IMG/VR virus record: IMGVR_UViG_3300025264_000040
Location: 1-37,789 of that record
DNA: 37,789 nucleotides
Source of the DNA: a virus
Strand: one strand, 5' to 3'
Below are positions 23,674-31,544 of the stretch, one piece after another. Position numbers and translations under genes: made by a program. The first letter of the stretch is position 1. Every line of letters starts with the position of its first letter. The notes beneath the pieces are model-generated. The model worked only from the letters and a program-made list of their open reading frames with translations. It searched no databases and had not been told where the DNA came from.

Positions 23674-23861
23674 TTAATTGTCCCGTTCCATAGACTGGAA
23701 CCAAGATTTTGATCTTGCAACAAAGGCATGATCGAACTCGCGACTGCCTCATTATAATTTGTAAACGATCCGAACCCCGGAATATTCACATGGGTAAATG
23801 TGTCCGTATCCTCGACGACCATCGACCCAAATCCCGGTACGTTGACATATTGAGTGGCCAT
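23670..23861 (-). CDS. small protein with duplicated NxPGFGS motif
   Basis: 63 residues. Two copies of an NVPGFGS / NIPGFGS hairpin (YVNVPGFGSMVVED and HVNIPGFGSFTNYN) occupy the first half, followed by a helical tail (EAVASSIMPLLQDQN). Its stop overlaps the next gene's start, and its own start overlaps the stop of the spike gene. Function unknown; it may link or cap the neighbouring tail appendage proteins. Confidence 0.6.
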   Translation of the reverse strand: MATQYVNVPGFGSMVVEDTDTFTHVNIPGFGSFTNYNEAVASSIMPLLQDQNLGSSLWNGTIK

Positions 23862-25159
23862 CAGGACACCGTTAACACCGGGTCAAACCAGAACTTCTTG
23901 CCGGATTCGTACTTCCGCAGAACAACTTGAGCTCCGTAGAAACCCGTCTGGTTGATTGTCGCCGTAGCTGTCAAATTGACCTTGGTCTTCCCAGAGGCTC
24001 CAGTCCAGTCGGCTGAGTGCGATGCGAGAGCGGTTGTCGCCCCCCCAATTTCGAGACCTAGCTCCAAGCTCCATGCGGGCGAACCGGACGTGCCTAGATA
24101 ATATAGATATAGCCCAACCTCCGATTGGTTTAGGGAGGTGAAGTCGTGCACGCAACCGACCGTGAACGTCTTGCTCCCCGTTCCGCCCGTGAAAACAGTG
24201 CCGAAAAGTAGTGATTTCACATCGAGATAGAGATCACAATCAGACGACGGCGTCATTGCGTGGGAAAACCGCCCATCAATCACGTCATTAAAACCGGCAT
24301 CCGCGTACACCGCCGAATCTTGGAGCACGTCGCCACCACGCTCATAGACAAAATCGGCGTTGATGTCACTGTCATCAACCGCACACCCGTAACCCTCAAT
24401 CCGCGCCTTCGAGGAAACGGAGACATCATCTAACATCACGTACGAAGCGGGGAGATTGCATTGAATTAATTTAACTGTCCCAAACGCCTGGCTGTTGAGA
24501 TCAAAAAGACCGTTAGAATTACCGACGGCAGACAGATCGCAGCCTACAAACTCAGCCGCCCCGCCCTGGAATTCGAACAGGCCCGCAGAGTTGATGGCTG
24601 GCGTGTCTCCGCTGTTTTCGAACGTGCATCCAAGCCACCTCCGGACGTTCCGATTGGTCGCTCTATATCTCGGGAAATTAAGTGTGCAGCCGATGGCAAT
24701 TATCGCAGCTTGTGTGCTCGATGTTATCTGGTCCGTCCCGTTGTGGCCCGTTTTGTGCATAAAGTGGCACTCGTACGCTTTGATATCAGCCGTGTTGATA
24801 TCCAGGTCATCGTTGGTTTCAAACCAACACCCCTCGATGAGCCAGTGCGATCCGTTGACAAATTGTATGTCGCTGGTGCTACTGGCTGCGTCCATATAAA
24901 TCTGATGGTCGGTCGGCAGTCTGTATGCGTCTGAATCCGCTGTATCGACTGAGCGCAGGATGCAAGCGTCGGTGCTCGAACTTGTTCCAGGCGTGTAGGT
25001 CACTCCGCCACTCAGATCTTCCCGGTGACGATAGTCCATCAGTATTTTTTCACCAGATCCGCGTGCCGAGACCGCAGTCTCAAGCGAGGTCGCCGCTTTC
25101 GCCGCCGTGTCATACGGAGATGTGTTGCTTCCGGCATCGTATACGTAGATGTCGGCCAT
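23861..25159 (-). CDS. tailspike-like protein, probable right-handed beta-helix
   Basis: 432 residues. The N-terminus (ADIYVYDAGSNTSPYDTAAK) looks like the start of many pectin-lyase-fold proteins. A ladder of short strands with turn residues follows (DIQFVNGSHWLIEGCWFETN; ADIKAYECHFMH; VRRWLGCTFENSG; GGAAEFVGCDLSAVGNSNG; VKLIQCNLP), the pattern of a right-handed parallel beta-helix. The C-terminus (about 300-432) is a beta-sandwich-like domain. No lyase or hydrolase active site can be named. Likely host-receptor binding or glycan-degrading. Confidence 0.6.
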   Translation of the reverse strand: MADIYVYDAGSNTSPYDTAAKAATSLETAVSARGSGEKILMDYRHREDLSGGVTYTPGTSSSTDACILRSVDTADSDAYRLPTDHQIYMDAASSTSDIQFVNGSHWLIEGCWFETNDDLDINTADIKAYECHFMHKTGHNGTDQITSSTQAAIIAIGCTLNFPRYRATNRNVRRWLGCTFENSGDTPAINSAGLFEFQGGAAEFVGCDLSAVGNSNGLFDLNSQAFGTVKLIQCNLPASYVMLDDVSVSSKARIEGYGCAVDDSDINADFVYERGGDVLQDSAVYADAGFNDVIDGRFSHAMTPSSDCDLYLDVKSLLFGTVFTGGTGSKTFTVGCVHDFTSLNQSEVGLYLYYLGTSGSPAWSLELGLEIGGATTALASHSADWTGASGKTKVNLTATATINQTGFYGAQVVLRKYESGKKFWFDPVLTVS

Positions 25160-25668
25160 CAGTCAACTCCCTCAAATCGAGGCTGCTCGTGCCCCAACCC
25201 GTCCGAGGCAGTTCGATGAGCGGTGATTTGCGCACGTACCTCAGCTACCTGCTCGATGGTCCAATCGATGGCAGTGGCGACCTCCGTATCCGAATATTGA
25301 TCCATCCACGGCGCAATGGTATCGATTTTCCACGCCTTGTCTTCATCATTACTATTGACGAGGTTGCACGTCCTTTTCATTAGCAGAACGTCAATCTCAG
25401 CCCGCGTAAATGCCGTGGATTCAAGGTCTGCCGGATCTGTGCCCGCGTATACAGACTCAACTAATCGAGTCCGCTCGCGGGACAGTATTTTCTCTTCAAT
25501 ACCCTCAGCGCGTGCATCCAAATCGGCCTGGACATCAATGCCGTCAAGGACAAACATCGGGCCAAACTGCCACACAATACCCGACTCGGTATGTGTGTAT
25601 TCAGCTCGCACGATTCGTCGGCTCGGCGGCTGAAAACGGTTCTCGGTGATTGTGTTCGTTACAGCCAT
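25159..25668 (-). CDS. tail-associated protein, unknown family
   Basis: 169 residues from the ATG at 25666-25668, preceded by GAGGGA; an upstream in-frame start at 25716 would overlap the previous gene by 47 bases and is less likely. The N-terminal half is beta (RIVRAEYTHTESGIVWQFGP), the middle acidic and helical (QADLDARAEGIEEKIL) and the C-terminus helical. No domain is recognised. Position directly ahead of the spike suggests a baseplate, adaptor or chaperone role. Confidence 0.5.
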   Translation of the reverse strand: MAVTNTITENRFQPPSRRIVRAEYTHTESGIVWQFGPMFVLDGIDVQADLDARAEGIEEKILSRERTRLVESVYAGTDPADLESTAFTRAEIDVLLMKRTCNLVNSNDEDKAWKIDTIAPWMDQYSDTEVATAIDWTIEQVAEVRAQITAHRTASDGLGHEQPRFEGVD

Positions 25669-25669
25669 C

Positions 25670-26008
25670 TCATCCCTCTTGGGCAAAGTACGCCACCACT
25701 GCCGCGCCAACCACAACCGCGCCAGCGATAAATTTCAATATCGCCACAGCAACCCGTGTAAAGGCGCTGATGTCCTGAAGCGTTCGATGCTGCTCCTCCA
25801 GCACTCCAACACGAGGAAGAAGACGCAACACGTTATTCGACAATTCTCCAACCGTATCGGCCATTGAGCGCAGCGCTCCATCAAGCTCCGAGAATCGTTC
25901 AGCTGTCCGTTTATCCCGCTCCTCAGAGGCAATAGCAACCCGGCTGATATCTCGACGGGCACTTTTTGCGATAGACAGAGCTTGGTCAGCAGCAGTTTCC
26001 TCGGTCAC
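25670..26008 (-). CDS. coiled-coil protein with C-terminal membrane anchor (XhlA-like)
   Basis: 112 residues from a GTG at 26006-26008 with AGGGA about ten bases upstream. Residues 15-80 form a long coiled coil (ISRVAIASEERDKRTAERFS; VLRLLPRVGVLEEQHRTL), and residues 84-108 (FTRVAVAILKFIAGAVVVGA) one membrane segment, leaving a very short C-terminal tail. This layout resembles XhlA/hemolysin-type accessory lysis proteins. It is next to tail genes, so an ejection role is also possible. Confidence 0.55.
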   Translation of the reverse strand: MTEETAADQALSIAKSARRDISRVAIASEERDKRTAERFSELDGALRSMADTVGELSNNVLRLLPRVGVLEEQHRTLQDISAFTRVAVAILKFIAGAVVVGAAVVAYFAQEG

Positions 26009-26056
26009 TTTAACATTTCCCTGAAGCCTGCCACTTTTAGTAAGCTACACGGGACA

Positions 26057-26701
26057 CTAGGCCACATCTCTCCTAATACGATCATATCGATACTCGTCTC
26101 TTGTCTGTTTAGCTTCACCAAGATTTTTAAGCCATCTAAGTGACTCCTGAAATCTAGACTCATAGGCAGACATAATGTCTTGCTCTCCCTTCATGAAGAT
26201 ATAAGCCTCCACTAGAGCTCCATAAAGCATTGCTAATTCTGCGTTAGTGCCTAGCCAACTAGCCCCATCAGACGTTGCTGTGATAGAAGTCGGCCTGTAG
26301 AAATAATGCAGTTCAACACCAAGTGAACTACTTGGGGTAGGTGCCACAATAAAAGACTCATCGTTCCAATCGCCGTAATAGAGAGGCACCCCCTCAGTGG
26401 CGGGATTTGGCGTATAGTCCTGCACAAAAGTTACATGCTTGTATAGCAAAAACTCGTTGTTAGAGCTGTTTATTACACTCAAAGAAAACGGAGCTAGAAA
26501 GTCCGTAGGTTTTGTTAGGAATTTAGTAGAAGCGGTTAAAGTTCCACTGACGTTTCTACGAAAAACATCAAGCTGACACTCTTTAAGAATGCGTTCTTCA
26601 GTATTAATAATAAATCGGGAAAGCTGACTGACAAAAGTAGATTCAGAGTTATCCGTATAGTCTTGAATAGCCGTTTTTAATGTCGTAAAGGTAAATGCCA
26701 T
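26057..26701 (-). CDS. head-tail adaptor/neck protein
   Basis: 214 residues. Patterns known from podovirus-like neck proteins are present: an N-terminal helix with DYTDNSESTFVSQLSRFIIN and EERI, a central strand pair with VPLYYGDWNDESFIVAPTP, LHYFYRP, then a helical end (NAELAMLYGALVEAYIFMKG, ESLRWLKNLGEAKQTRDEYR). It resembles T7 gp11/adaptor-type proteins that join portal and tail nozzle. It follows the MPRFASGKHA protein by two bases. Named from motif memory. Confidence 0.55.
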   Translation of the reverse strand: MAFTFTTLKTAIQDYTDNSESTFVSQLSRFIINTEERILKECQLDVFRRNVSGTLTASTKFLTKPTDFLAPFSLSVINSSNNEFLLYKHVTFVQDYTPNPATEGVPLYYGDWNDESFIVAPTPSSSLGVELHYFYRPTSITATSDGASWLGTNAELAMLYGALVEAYIFMKGEQDIMSAYESRFQESLRWLKNLGEAKQTRDEYRYDRIRRDVA

Positions 26702-26703
26702 GA

Positions 26704-27207
26704 TTATGCGCTCAATGTGACAGGACCAGCCGAAGCAACCCCGCCACCGCCTCGTATATCGCCTACAGTGGCAGTTCCACTGCTAGCGGTGAAAGTATAG
26801 TTGTCATTATCTACCTTGGTTATTGTTCGACCAGTATCCACCTCGAGAACAGTTTCTGTAAACCCATCAAAAGCCTCTACATCCCTAAAACGTACGGTAT
26901 CTCCCGTGCTTCTTCCGTGACCAGGCTCTGTCACTGTTATTAAATTAGAGCCACTCGAGGATGATTTAAACGCATTAAATGGCAATAGAACCAGCACGGC
27001 AGGCTCCGTTCTATCGGGTCTGCTTATTCGTAAAGCTTGCGGATCTGCTTTATGGCGACTAGGTGTCAACTGAGGTTGCTTAGGCTCGTACTCATCGCGG
27101 CCAACCAGTAGGCCATTCCACTCCTTAATCATATCATTCAGATGATAAGCGCGACCGGAGCGGTCTGAAATCCCTAAGGCGTGTTTCCCACTAGCAAATC
27201 TAGGCAT
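26704..27207 (-). CDS. conserved virion protein of marine podovirus-like phages
   Basis: 167 residues. The N-terminal half (MPRFASGKHALGISDRSGRA, MIKEWNGLLVGRDEYEPKQP) is a strongly conserved pattern I know from many phage neck modules. The second half is a beta domain (GHGRSTGDTVRFRDVEAFDG; ITKVDNDNYTFTAS), similar to the Ig-like inserts of the nozzle gene. It sits between two adaptor-like genes, so it is probably a neck or tail component. No enzymatic motif. Confidence 0.6.
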   Translation of the reverse strand: MPRFASGKHALGISDRSGRAYHLNDMIKEWNGLLVGRDEYEPKQPQLTPSRHKADPQALRISRPDRTEPAVLVLLPFNAFKSSSSGSNLITVTEPGHGRSTGDTVRFRDVEAFDGFTETVLEVDTGRTITKVDNDNYTFTASSGTATVGDIRGGGGVASAGPVTLSA

Positions 27208-27211
27208 ATGC

Positions 27212-28114
27212 TTAAATCCTTAGTGAGGCATAACTGGGTACCAGTCTGAGCGGTACACCGTGGTCTATATCTTCGGAAGAAGCCCTGTGGAACTCCTCTT
27301 CATAAATAGCCTTTAGCGCTTCTACTCTTGGAGGGGAACGTTTAAGAGCAATATTGTATGAAAGACCGGCAACCAGACACGGTAAAAACCTAAAAGGTAT
27401 TTGAGCGTTGTTAGTAGCCGCATCAGCGTCATCCAAACGCTTCATCCGATAAAAAATCAAAGTGTCCGTAGAGTTTTCAGGAACAGGCCATACGGTCATT
27501 GTCGGGGTTATTTGCCTATCCACGTAAAACTGAGTAGGGCGCCCTTGAGTCGTCTTTTTTGGGATGCTTAAATATTCCTGGCGGCCCATTCGAACAATAG
27601 ACAAATCCTCGCTATCCCTTTGAATAACAGCTTCCAATACATCAACCGTTGCTTGCACATCGGTTAAAGAAGGGTCTGCGGTTATAGTAGTGCTAGCAGA
27701 ACTGCTGGAGCCTGTGATTGTTTCAGATGCGGTAAAAGAACCGCTGGGAACCGTCAAAGTCATAGTAGTTCCCGACGGTTTGGTAATAATATCTGCGGTA
27801 ACTCCGCTGGTTCCGCCAGTAATAGTTTCACCTACAGAAAAACTACCGGAAGCTCCCACGGTAGCCGTGATAGCACCTATGGGATACGTAGCAATTGCAG
27901 AAGAAGTAGACAGTTGAGCCATGGTTTGGGAAACCTGCTCAACTGTCCATAGGTTAAGTCCTCTATTCGCCCAATCTGCGAACAGTAGGTTTAGGGATCT
28001 TCTTGCCGTCTTTGAATCGTAGCCAGTTCTAAGTTCTAATCCGCATCTCTCAAAGGCTTCTTCAGTAACTTCAGACATGTCAAGGTTAAAGTCAACCGAT
28101 CCAGATGTTGCCAT
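27212..28114 (-). CDS. adaptor/tail-tube protein (gp4/gp11-like) with beta insertion
   Basis: 300 residues. The ends match a common phage adaptor family: FNLDMSEVTEEAFERCGLEL, TARRSLNLLFADWANRGLNL at the start, and FYRMKRLDDADAATN, IPFRFLPCLVAGLSYNIALK near the end. Between residues about 75 and 150 an extra beta insert holds two similar units (SFSVGETITGGTSG and SFTASETITGSSSS), with Thr/Ser-rich strands. The core would join portal and tail; the insert may decorate the neck. Named from motif memory. Confidence 0.6.
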   Translation of the reverse strand: MATSGSVDFNLDMSEVTEEAFERCGLELRTGYDSKTARRSLNLLFADWANRGLNLWTVEQVSQTMAQLSTSSAIATYPIGAITATVGASGSFSVGETITGGTSGVTADIITKPSGTTMTLTVPSGSFTASETITGSSSSASTTITADPSLTDVQATVDVLEAVIQRDSEDLSIVRMGRQEYLSIPKKTTQGRPTQFYVDRQITPTMTVWPVPENSTDTLIFYRMKRLDDADAATNNAQIPFRFLPCLVAGLSYNIALKRSPPRVEALKAIYEEEFHRASSEDIDHGVPLRLVPSYASLRI

Positions 28115-28123
28115 ATGTCCTCC

Positions 28124-28336
28124 TCAGGCCAAAATAGCGACTCGAATTGCAATCACTAACTGGCCTAGTATTAAAAACCCTACTCCCCAAAGAACTTTGG
28201 AGGTCATGTCTATAGATTTCTGAATGTGATGAAGATCTGTGGTTTTAATAACATCCAGTTTTTGTGACAGAAGCTTCAGCTCTCCACGTAACTGAACAAT
28301 GTCGATTTGATTTTGTCTGTCTAATGACTCAGACAT
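28124..28336 (-). CDS. small coiled-coil protein with C-terminal membrane segment (XhlA-like)
   Basis: 70 residues. A coiled coil of about 35 residues (IVQLRGELKLLSQKLDVIKT) leads to one membrane segment at 48-69 (VLWGVGFLILGQLVIAIRV). This is the same layout as the 112-residue protein at 25670-26008, though the sequences are not obviously alike. An accessory holin, antiholin or ejection component are options. SD-like GGAGG elements lie in nearby starts. Confidence in the ORF is good; function is inferred from topology. Confidence 0.6.
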   Translation of the reverse strand: MSESLDRQNQIDIVQLRGELKLLSQKLDVIKTTDLHHIQKSIDMTSKVLWGVGFLILGQLVIAIRVAILA

Positions 28337-28338
28337 GA

Positions 28339-28746
28339 CTAGAACTCTTTCACCATCTCCATAGCTATGGAATAGGTATCGCCAGAGGAATGCCCCACAG
28401 TTGTGAACTGAATATCCCCAGTTTTTCCAGAGCCAGAAGCGTTTGGTATCCCTCCAAAAGAAGAGAAATCCAAGGTGTCACTCCAGTCAGCTTGGAGCTG
28501 GAGCGCAATCACATCTGTAGTTGCATCCCAAAGAATCTTAACTCCCATCCCAACTGTCGAATACCAAACTTTAGTAATGCGAACTCCTGTGCACGTTGTT
28601 CCTGCCCCGTCTGGATATTTTGCTAGCGCAGACACATCCACCTTAGTAACGGCGGATTCACCGGTTCCGTCACTGGTGTTAGTGAAATACACGACAAGCT
28701 TGCGAGGGCCGTCATCTACGGTTGTTGAAGTAACAGCGTCAGCCAT
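28339..28746 (-). CDS. beta-rich virion protein
   Basis: 135 residues. The strand-rich pattern (RKLVVYFTNTSDGTGESAVT; VRITKVWYSTVGMGVKILWD; GDIQFTTVGHSSGDTYSIAM) is typical of small head or neck beta-sandwich proteins in marine phages. ATG has AAGGAG upstream, just after the terminator hairpin. It follows the second of two twin terminators and so begins the tail part of the late region. Exact role unknown. Confidence 0.6.
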   Translation of the reverse strand: MADAVTSTTVDDGPRKLVVYFTNTSDGTGESAVTKVDVSALAKYPDGAGTTCTGVRITKVWYSTVGMGVKILWDATTDVIALQLQADWSDTLDFSSFGGIPNASGSGKTGDIQFTTVGHSSGDTYSIAMEMVKEF

Positions 28747-28760
28747 TTTAAGCTCCTTTT

Positions 28761-28785
28761 AAAAAGGAAGGGGGGCGAACCCCCC
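28761..28785 (-). terminator. intrinsic terminator, G6-UUCG-C6
   Basis: On the minus strand, six G, the loop TTCG, six C (28785-28770) and then TTCCTTTTT (28769-28761). UUCG is an especially stable tetraloop. It lies between a head protein gene (28792-29340) and the next gene, so it would limit readthrough into the neck genes. Confidence 0.85.
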
Positions 28786-28791
28786 ACCTAA

Positions 28792-29340
28792 TTATGCAAC
28801 TTGCACATACTCAATAACGAACGTGAAAGAGCCTGCTGTAGTGGCATCCACCGTGTTGGTGATATTGCAATAAACAGTTCGTTCAGCAGAAGCGTATTGC
28901 ACAGAAATTGGAGCAGTCGTAGCATTCTGAGTCTGAACAACCAAAGTAGTCGTAGTCACATTACCTACCACAACGGTAGTTCCACCATCCAGAATCTCAT
29001 CTGTTATTGCCGCAACAATCTGAGCCCCAGAGCTGCTAGTACCTACCTCGTACCCAATATCGCCCGTTCCAATAACCGGAGCAGTGACACAGAAAATCTT
29101 GATGTTGGTGATAATGGTGTTAGCTGGCTGAGTAAACTCGCCAATTGCGCCTGAATCCCCCGCAGTCGTATTCACAGTCACGCCAGTGGCAAAGCCGACA
29201 TGCTTTATATACTTATCAACAACAATTCCCGTAGATGCAATATCACAAGTCTTCGTGACAGCCCCAGTTCCAGATGCAACATTGATTACTTCAAATCCGT
29301 TTTCAGAACGAACCGGACCATTAAAAGTGGTGTTAGCCAT
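28792..29340 (-). CDS. head decoration/fibre-type protein
   Basis: 182 residues. The beginning (ANTTFNGPVRSENGFEVINV) is a pattern common right after the capsid gene in podovirus-like marine phages. The rest is beta-rich with many Thr and Val (GVTVNTTAGDSGAIGEFTQP; TIITNIKIFCV; SAERTVYCNITN; SFTFVIEYVQVA). GGAGG precedes the ATG. It is bracketed by twin terminators and follows the major capsid gene, consistent with a highly expressed surface or decoration protein. Confidence 0.6.
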   Translation of the reverse strand: MANTTFNGPVRSENGFEVINVASGTGAVTKTCDIASTGIVVDKYIKHVGFATGVTVNTTAGDSGAIGEFTQPANTIITNIKIFCVTAPVIGTGDIGYEVGTSSSGAQIVAAITDEILDGGTTVVVGNVTTTTLVVQTQNATTAPISVQYASAERTVYCNITNTVDATTAGSFTFVIEYVQVA

Positions 29341-29367
29341 TTTGGCTGACCTCCTTACAAAGGATTT

Positions 29368-29410
29368 GTTCTAGCGTCTTGTAAGCGTCTGCTGGGACAG
29401 TCGCTAGAAC
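29368..29410. repeat. 9-bp inverted repeat GTTCTAGCG / CGCTAGAAC
   Basis: GTTCTAGCG at 29368-29376 pairs with CGCTAGAAC at 29402-29410 across 25 bases, in the 124-base gap between the capsid gene and the decoration gene. On the late transcript it would form a hairpin in the decoration-gene leader, close to its Shine-Dalgarno. It could be a processing site, a leader stabiliser or a protein-binding site. No clear promoter is seen in this gap. Confidence 0.55.
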
Positions 29411-29420
29411 TATGTTTCCC

Positions 29421-29450
29421 AGTTAAAAAGAAGGGGGGCGAACCCCCCTT
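29421..29450 (-). terminator. intrinsic terminator behind the capsid gene, G6-UUCG-C6
   Basis: On the minus strand AAGGGGGG (29450-29443), loop TTCG, CCCCCCTT (29438-29431), then CTTTTTAAC. The eight-pair stem and loop are almost the same as the terminator at 28761-28785. It lies 15 bases downstream of the major capsid stop. Confidence 0.87.
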
Positions 29451-29464
29451 CCTTACAACACTAC

Positions 29465-30373
29465 TTACGCACCAGGAGAACCGAATACGCAACGTGGGTC
29501 AGAGTAACCGTAGCTATAACGCTCACGGGCCTTGTACCGCACGTTACCGGTGTCAAAGTCACCTTCCATCTTAGTGGACATCGGCATACGCTCGAAGTGA
29601 ATAAATCCGCGAGGTGCATCAGTTTTGATGAACCAAGCGTCAGTGTCGGTGAGGTAGTGGTTAACGGTGTAACCCTGCGGGAGCATACCCATGTTCTTCA
29701 CAGCGTTAACATCATTATCCGCAGACCCCGGACGAAGCGAGGACTCAAGCAACCGATCAGACACAAACTGCAATGCAGCAGGAACGACCAGTTTAGTACC
29801 ACGCACCGAAACCTTAAGGCCGCGCTCATCGACAAAAGCTGCAATGTCAATAAGAGCATTTTCAAGGCTCGTTTCGTTCAAGTCAGCAGCAGTGCTAGGC
29901 TCATTCCGGAGAGTGTTACCACTAACCAGCGGATGATCCGTCGCACAGAGCTCTTTACCGTCACCGCCAGTAAAAGAACTATCAAAAGCGTTGTTCAACG
30001 TAGCAGCGCCTTTCACCTGTTTGGTGTTGGCCATGCTGCGTGCCAAAGCTTTCGTGTAGCGTGAAGCAAGACGGTCATACAGATTATCTTCAATTGCTTC
30101 CTCAGTGATCGAGAAGGCAAGAGCGATAGTCTCATGCGTATATCTTGCAGTGTAGGCTTCCTGCGCATCGTCGAAGGAAACAGCACTTCCTTCGCCTTTT
30201 ACAGGGGCCGCTCCGAAACCGGAAAGCATGACTTCCTCTTCAAAGGCTCGCTCTGAAGATTCAGTGTCATAGATTTCAGCGGATTCATTGTCATACCTGG
30301 CGTACTCCATTCCAAACAGAGCATTCAAACCAGGCTCTAGCTCTTTAGCTAGTTGTGCTCGACTAATAGCCAT
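29465..30373 (-). CDS. major capsid protein (HK97 fold, Mu gpT-like)
   Basis: 302 residues. It matches the gpT-like major head protein pattern: AISRAQLAKELEPGLNALFG at the start, AFEEEVMLSGFGAAPVKGEG, YTARYTHETIALAFSITEEA, ALARSMANTKQVKGAATLNN, ATDHPLVSG, and the end with RYKARERYSYGYSDPRCVFG. It assembles the icosahedral shell with the scaffold encoded at 31545-32420. No separate maturation protease is seen, and no N-terminal delta domain is obvious. A strong terminator follows, as expected for the most abundant transcript. Confidence 0.85.
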   Translation of the reverse strand: MAISRAQLAKELEPGLNALFGMEYARYDNESAEIYDTESSERAFEEEVMLSGFGAAPVKGEGSAVSFDDAQEAYTARYTHETIALAFSITEEAIEDNLYDRLASRYTKALARSMANTKQVKGAATLNNAFDSSFTGGDGKELCATDHPLVSGNTLRNEPSTAADLNETSLENALIDIAAFVDERGLKVSVRGTKLVVPAALQFVSDRLLESSLRPGSADNDVNAVKNMGMLPQGYTVNHYLTDTDAWFIKTDAPRGFIHFERMPMSTKMEGDFDTGNVRYKARERYSYGYSDPRCVFGSPGA

Positions 30374-30385
30374 GATTTAAGTCTC

Positions 30386-31030
30386 CTATACGCCAGTGGT
30401 TGAAGGCGTACCAGCAGCAATGGACCCGTTGGGCGCATTAAAGTGGTTGTTCAACCTAACGATGACACCGATACCGGCTGCGGAAAAATCCGCGTTCTCC
30501 GGATCATCCACCCACCCCATAACGCGCATGTGCAATGCGGCTGTGGTAGCAAGTGTGCTTACTGCCAGACGACCCAAGGAAATCCCTGTGGAATCTGTGC
30601 CAGTTGTTGCCGTGGAAAAATTAGCGTTTAGAAAAGTATCTGCCCGCGCCGTGGCCTTACTAGTCCACGTAGCATCCGTTGCAATGACAAAAAGCTGCAT
30701 TGGATCATCGATAATAAACGCTTTAACCGGATGGTTGCTATCGGCACCAGAACCGGGCCAATAATTTTTCCATATCGTTTTTCCAGTCGTGGAATCGACG
30801 TACTCACAGCCTTGAAAAACGCCAGCAAGACTTACAGTTCCTCCCGCAGCAGCACCTACAGGTTCAACATGACCACCTGCAACTGGAACAACGGGGGCAC
30901 CATGATAAATTTTATCAGTCTCGCCGTTTGCGATTTCATACAATGTGTAGCCAGATCCACCCGTGGAATTAGCCCCTGACCCTAGTTTGTTTAGAGGTCG
31001 AAGGCCAAAACTTCCATTGATGTTAGCCAT
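30386..31030 (-). CDS. head protein next to capsid gene (probable decoration/stabilising)
   Basis: 214 residues. The pattern NINGSFGLRPLNKLGSGANS, then GASNPVVP-like strands (IYHGAPVVPVAGGHVEPVGA), VFQGCEYVDSTTGK and WKNYWPGS is common directly ahead of the capsid gene in marine phages and is usually called a structural or decoration protein. It is beta-rich and ends in a flexible Gly/Ser/Thr tail. It starts after only 14 bases from the next upstream gene and is 12 bases from the capsid start. Confidence 0.55.
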   Translation of the reverse strand: MANINGSFGLRPLNKLGSGANSTGGSGYTLYEIANGETDKIYHGAPVVPVAGGHVEPVGAAAGGTVSLAGVFQGCEYVDSTTGKTIWKNYWPGSGADSNHPVKAFIIDDPMQLFVIATDATWTSKATARADTFLNANFSTATTGTDSTGISLGRLAVSTLATTAALHMRVMGWVDDPENADFSAAGIGVIVRLNNHFNAPNGSIAAGTPSTTGV

Positions 31031-31044
31031 TTAAATTAACTCCA

Positions 31045-31542
31045 TTAGTCCTCTTCCTTACGAGGACCGCCAAAAGAAACACTCGAACGCCGTTCAGGCT
31101 GGCTGATCGGCATCGCCGGATGCTGCTCACGAGCAAGGTCGTTATCGACAGCAGTCATTTGATCGCGGGTCATACCCCGAAAATAATTTTTGCGTTCTTC
31201 AACGATTTCGAGAGGAATCCTAGCTAGAAGTAGTCCTCCTACTCCTATTACACCGGCATGCTTTCCGTCGTCAACGGTAGGCACCTCAAAGTCTGGGTAC
31301 TCATCACCTCGAACTAGCTCGTAACCTTCACGGATTCTGCCAGCTATGTTCTTACGGTCATCAAAACCCATAACTTCTGCCCTCACCCACCTGTGCTTAT
31401 AACCCTCAGGTGCGGGAGGAGCGTCCAACATGGACGGTGGTTTCCAGGGCTCTCTGCGTGCCTGCTTTGCACGGGTTTGGCTTGCGCGTGGCGTCCTAGT
31501 GGTTTTCTGGCTAACTGTGTGCGTGTGTTCATGTTCACTCAT
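31045..31542 (-). CDS. conserved head-module protein, unknown function
   Basis: 165 residues. The first 40 are basic and disordered (KTTRTPRASQTRAKQARREP). The core has PPSMLDAPPAPEGYKHRWVR, a GFDDRKNIAGRIREGYELV segment, GKHAGVIGVGGLLLARIPLE and an acidic end. I know this pattern from many marine podovirus-like genomes between scaffold and capsid genes, without a name. It could be an assembly factor or minor head protein. Start and stop sit within three bases of its neighbours. Confidence 0.6.
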   Translation of the reverse strand: MSEHEHTHTVSQKTTRTPRASQTRAKQARREPWKPPSMLDAPPAPEGYKHRWVRAEVMGFDDRKNIAGRIREGYELVRGDEYPDFEVPTVDDGKHAGVIGVGGLLLARIPLEIVEERKNYFRGMTRDQMTAVDNDLAREQHPAMPISQPERRSSVSFGGPRKEED

Positions 31543-31544
31543 GG

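Noticed and set aside
25669-25716. Earlier start of the gene ending at 25159
   Set aside because: The extra 16 residues overlap the previous gene and the ATG at 25666-25668 has GAGGGA.
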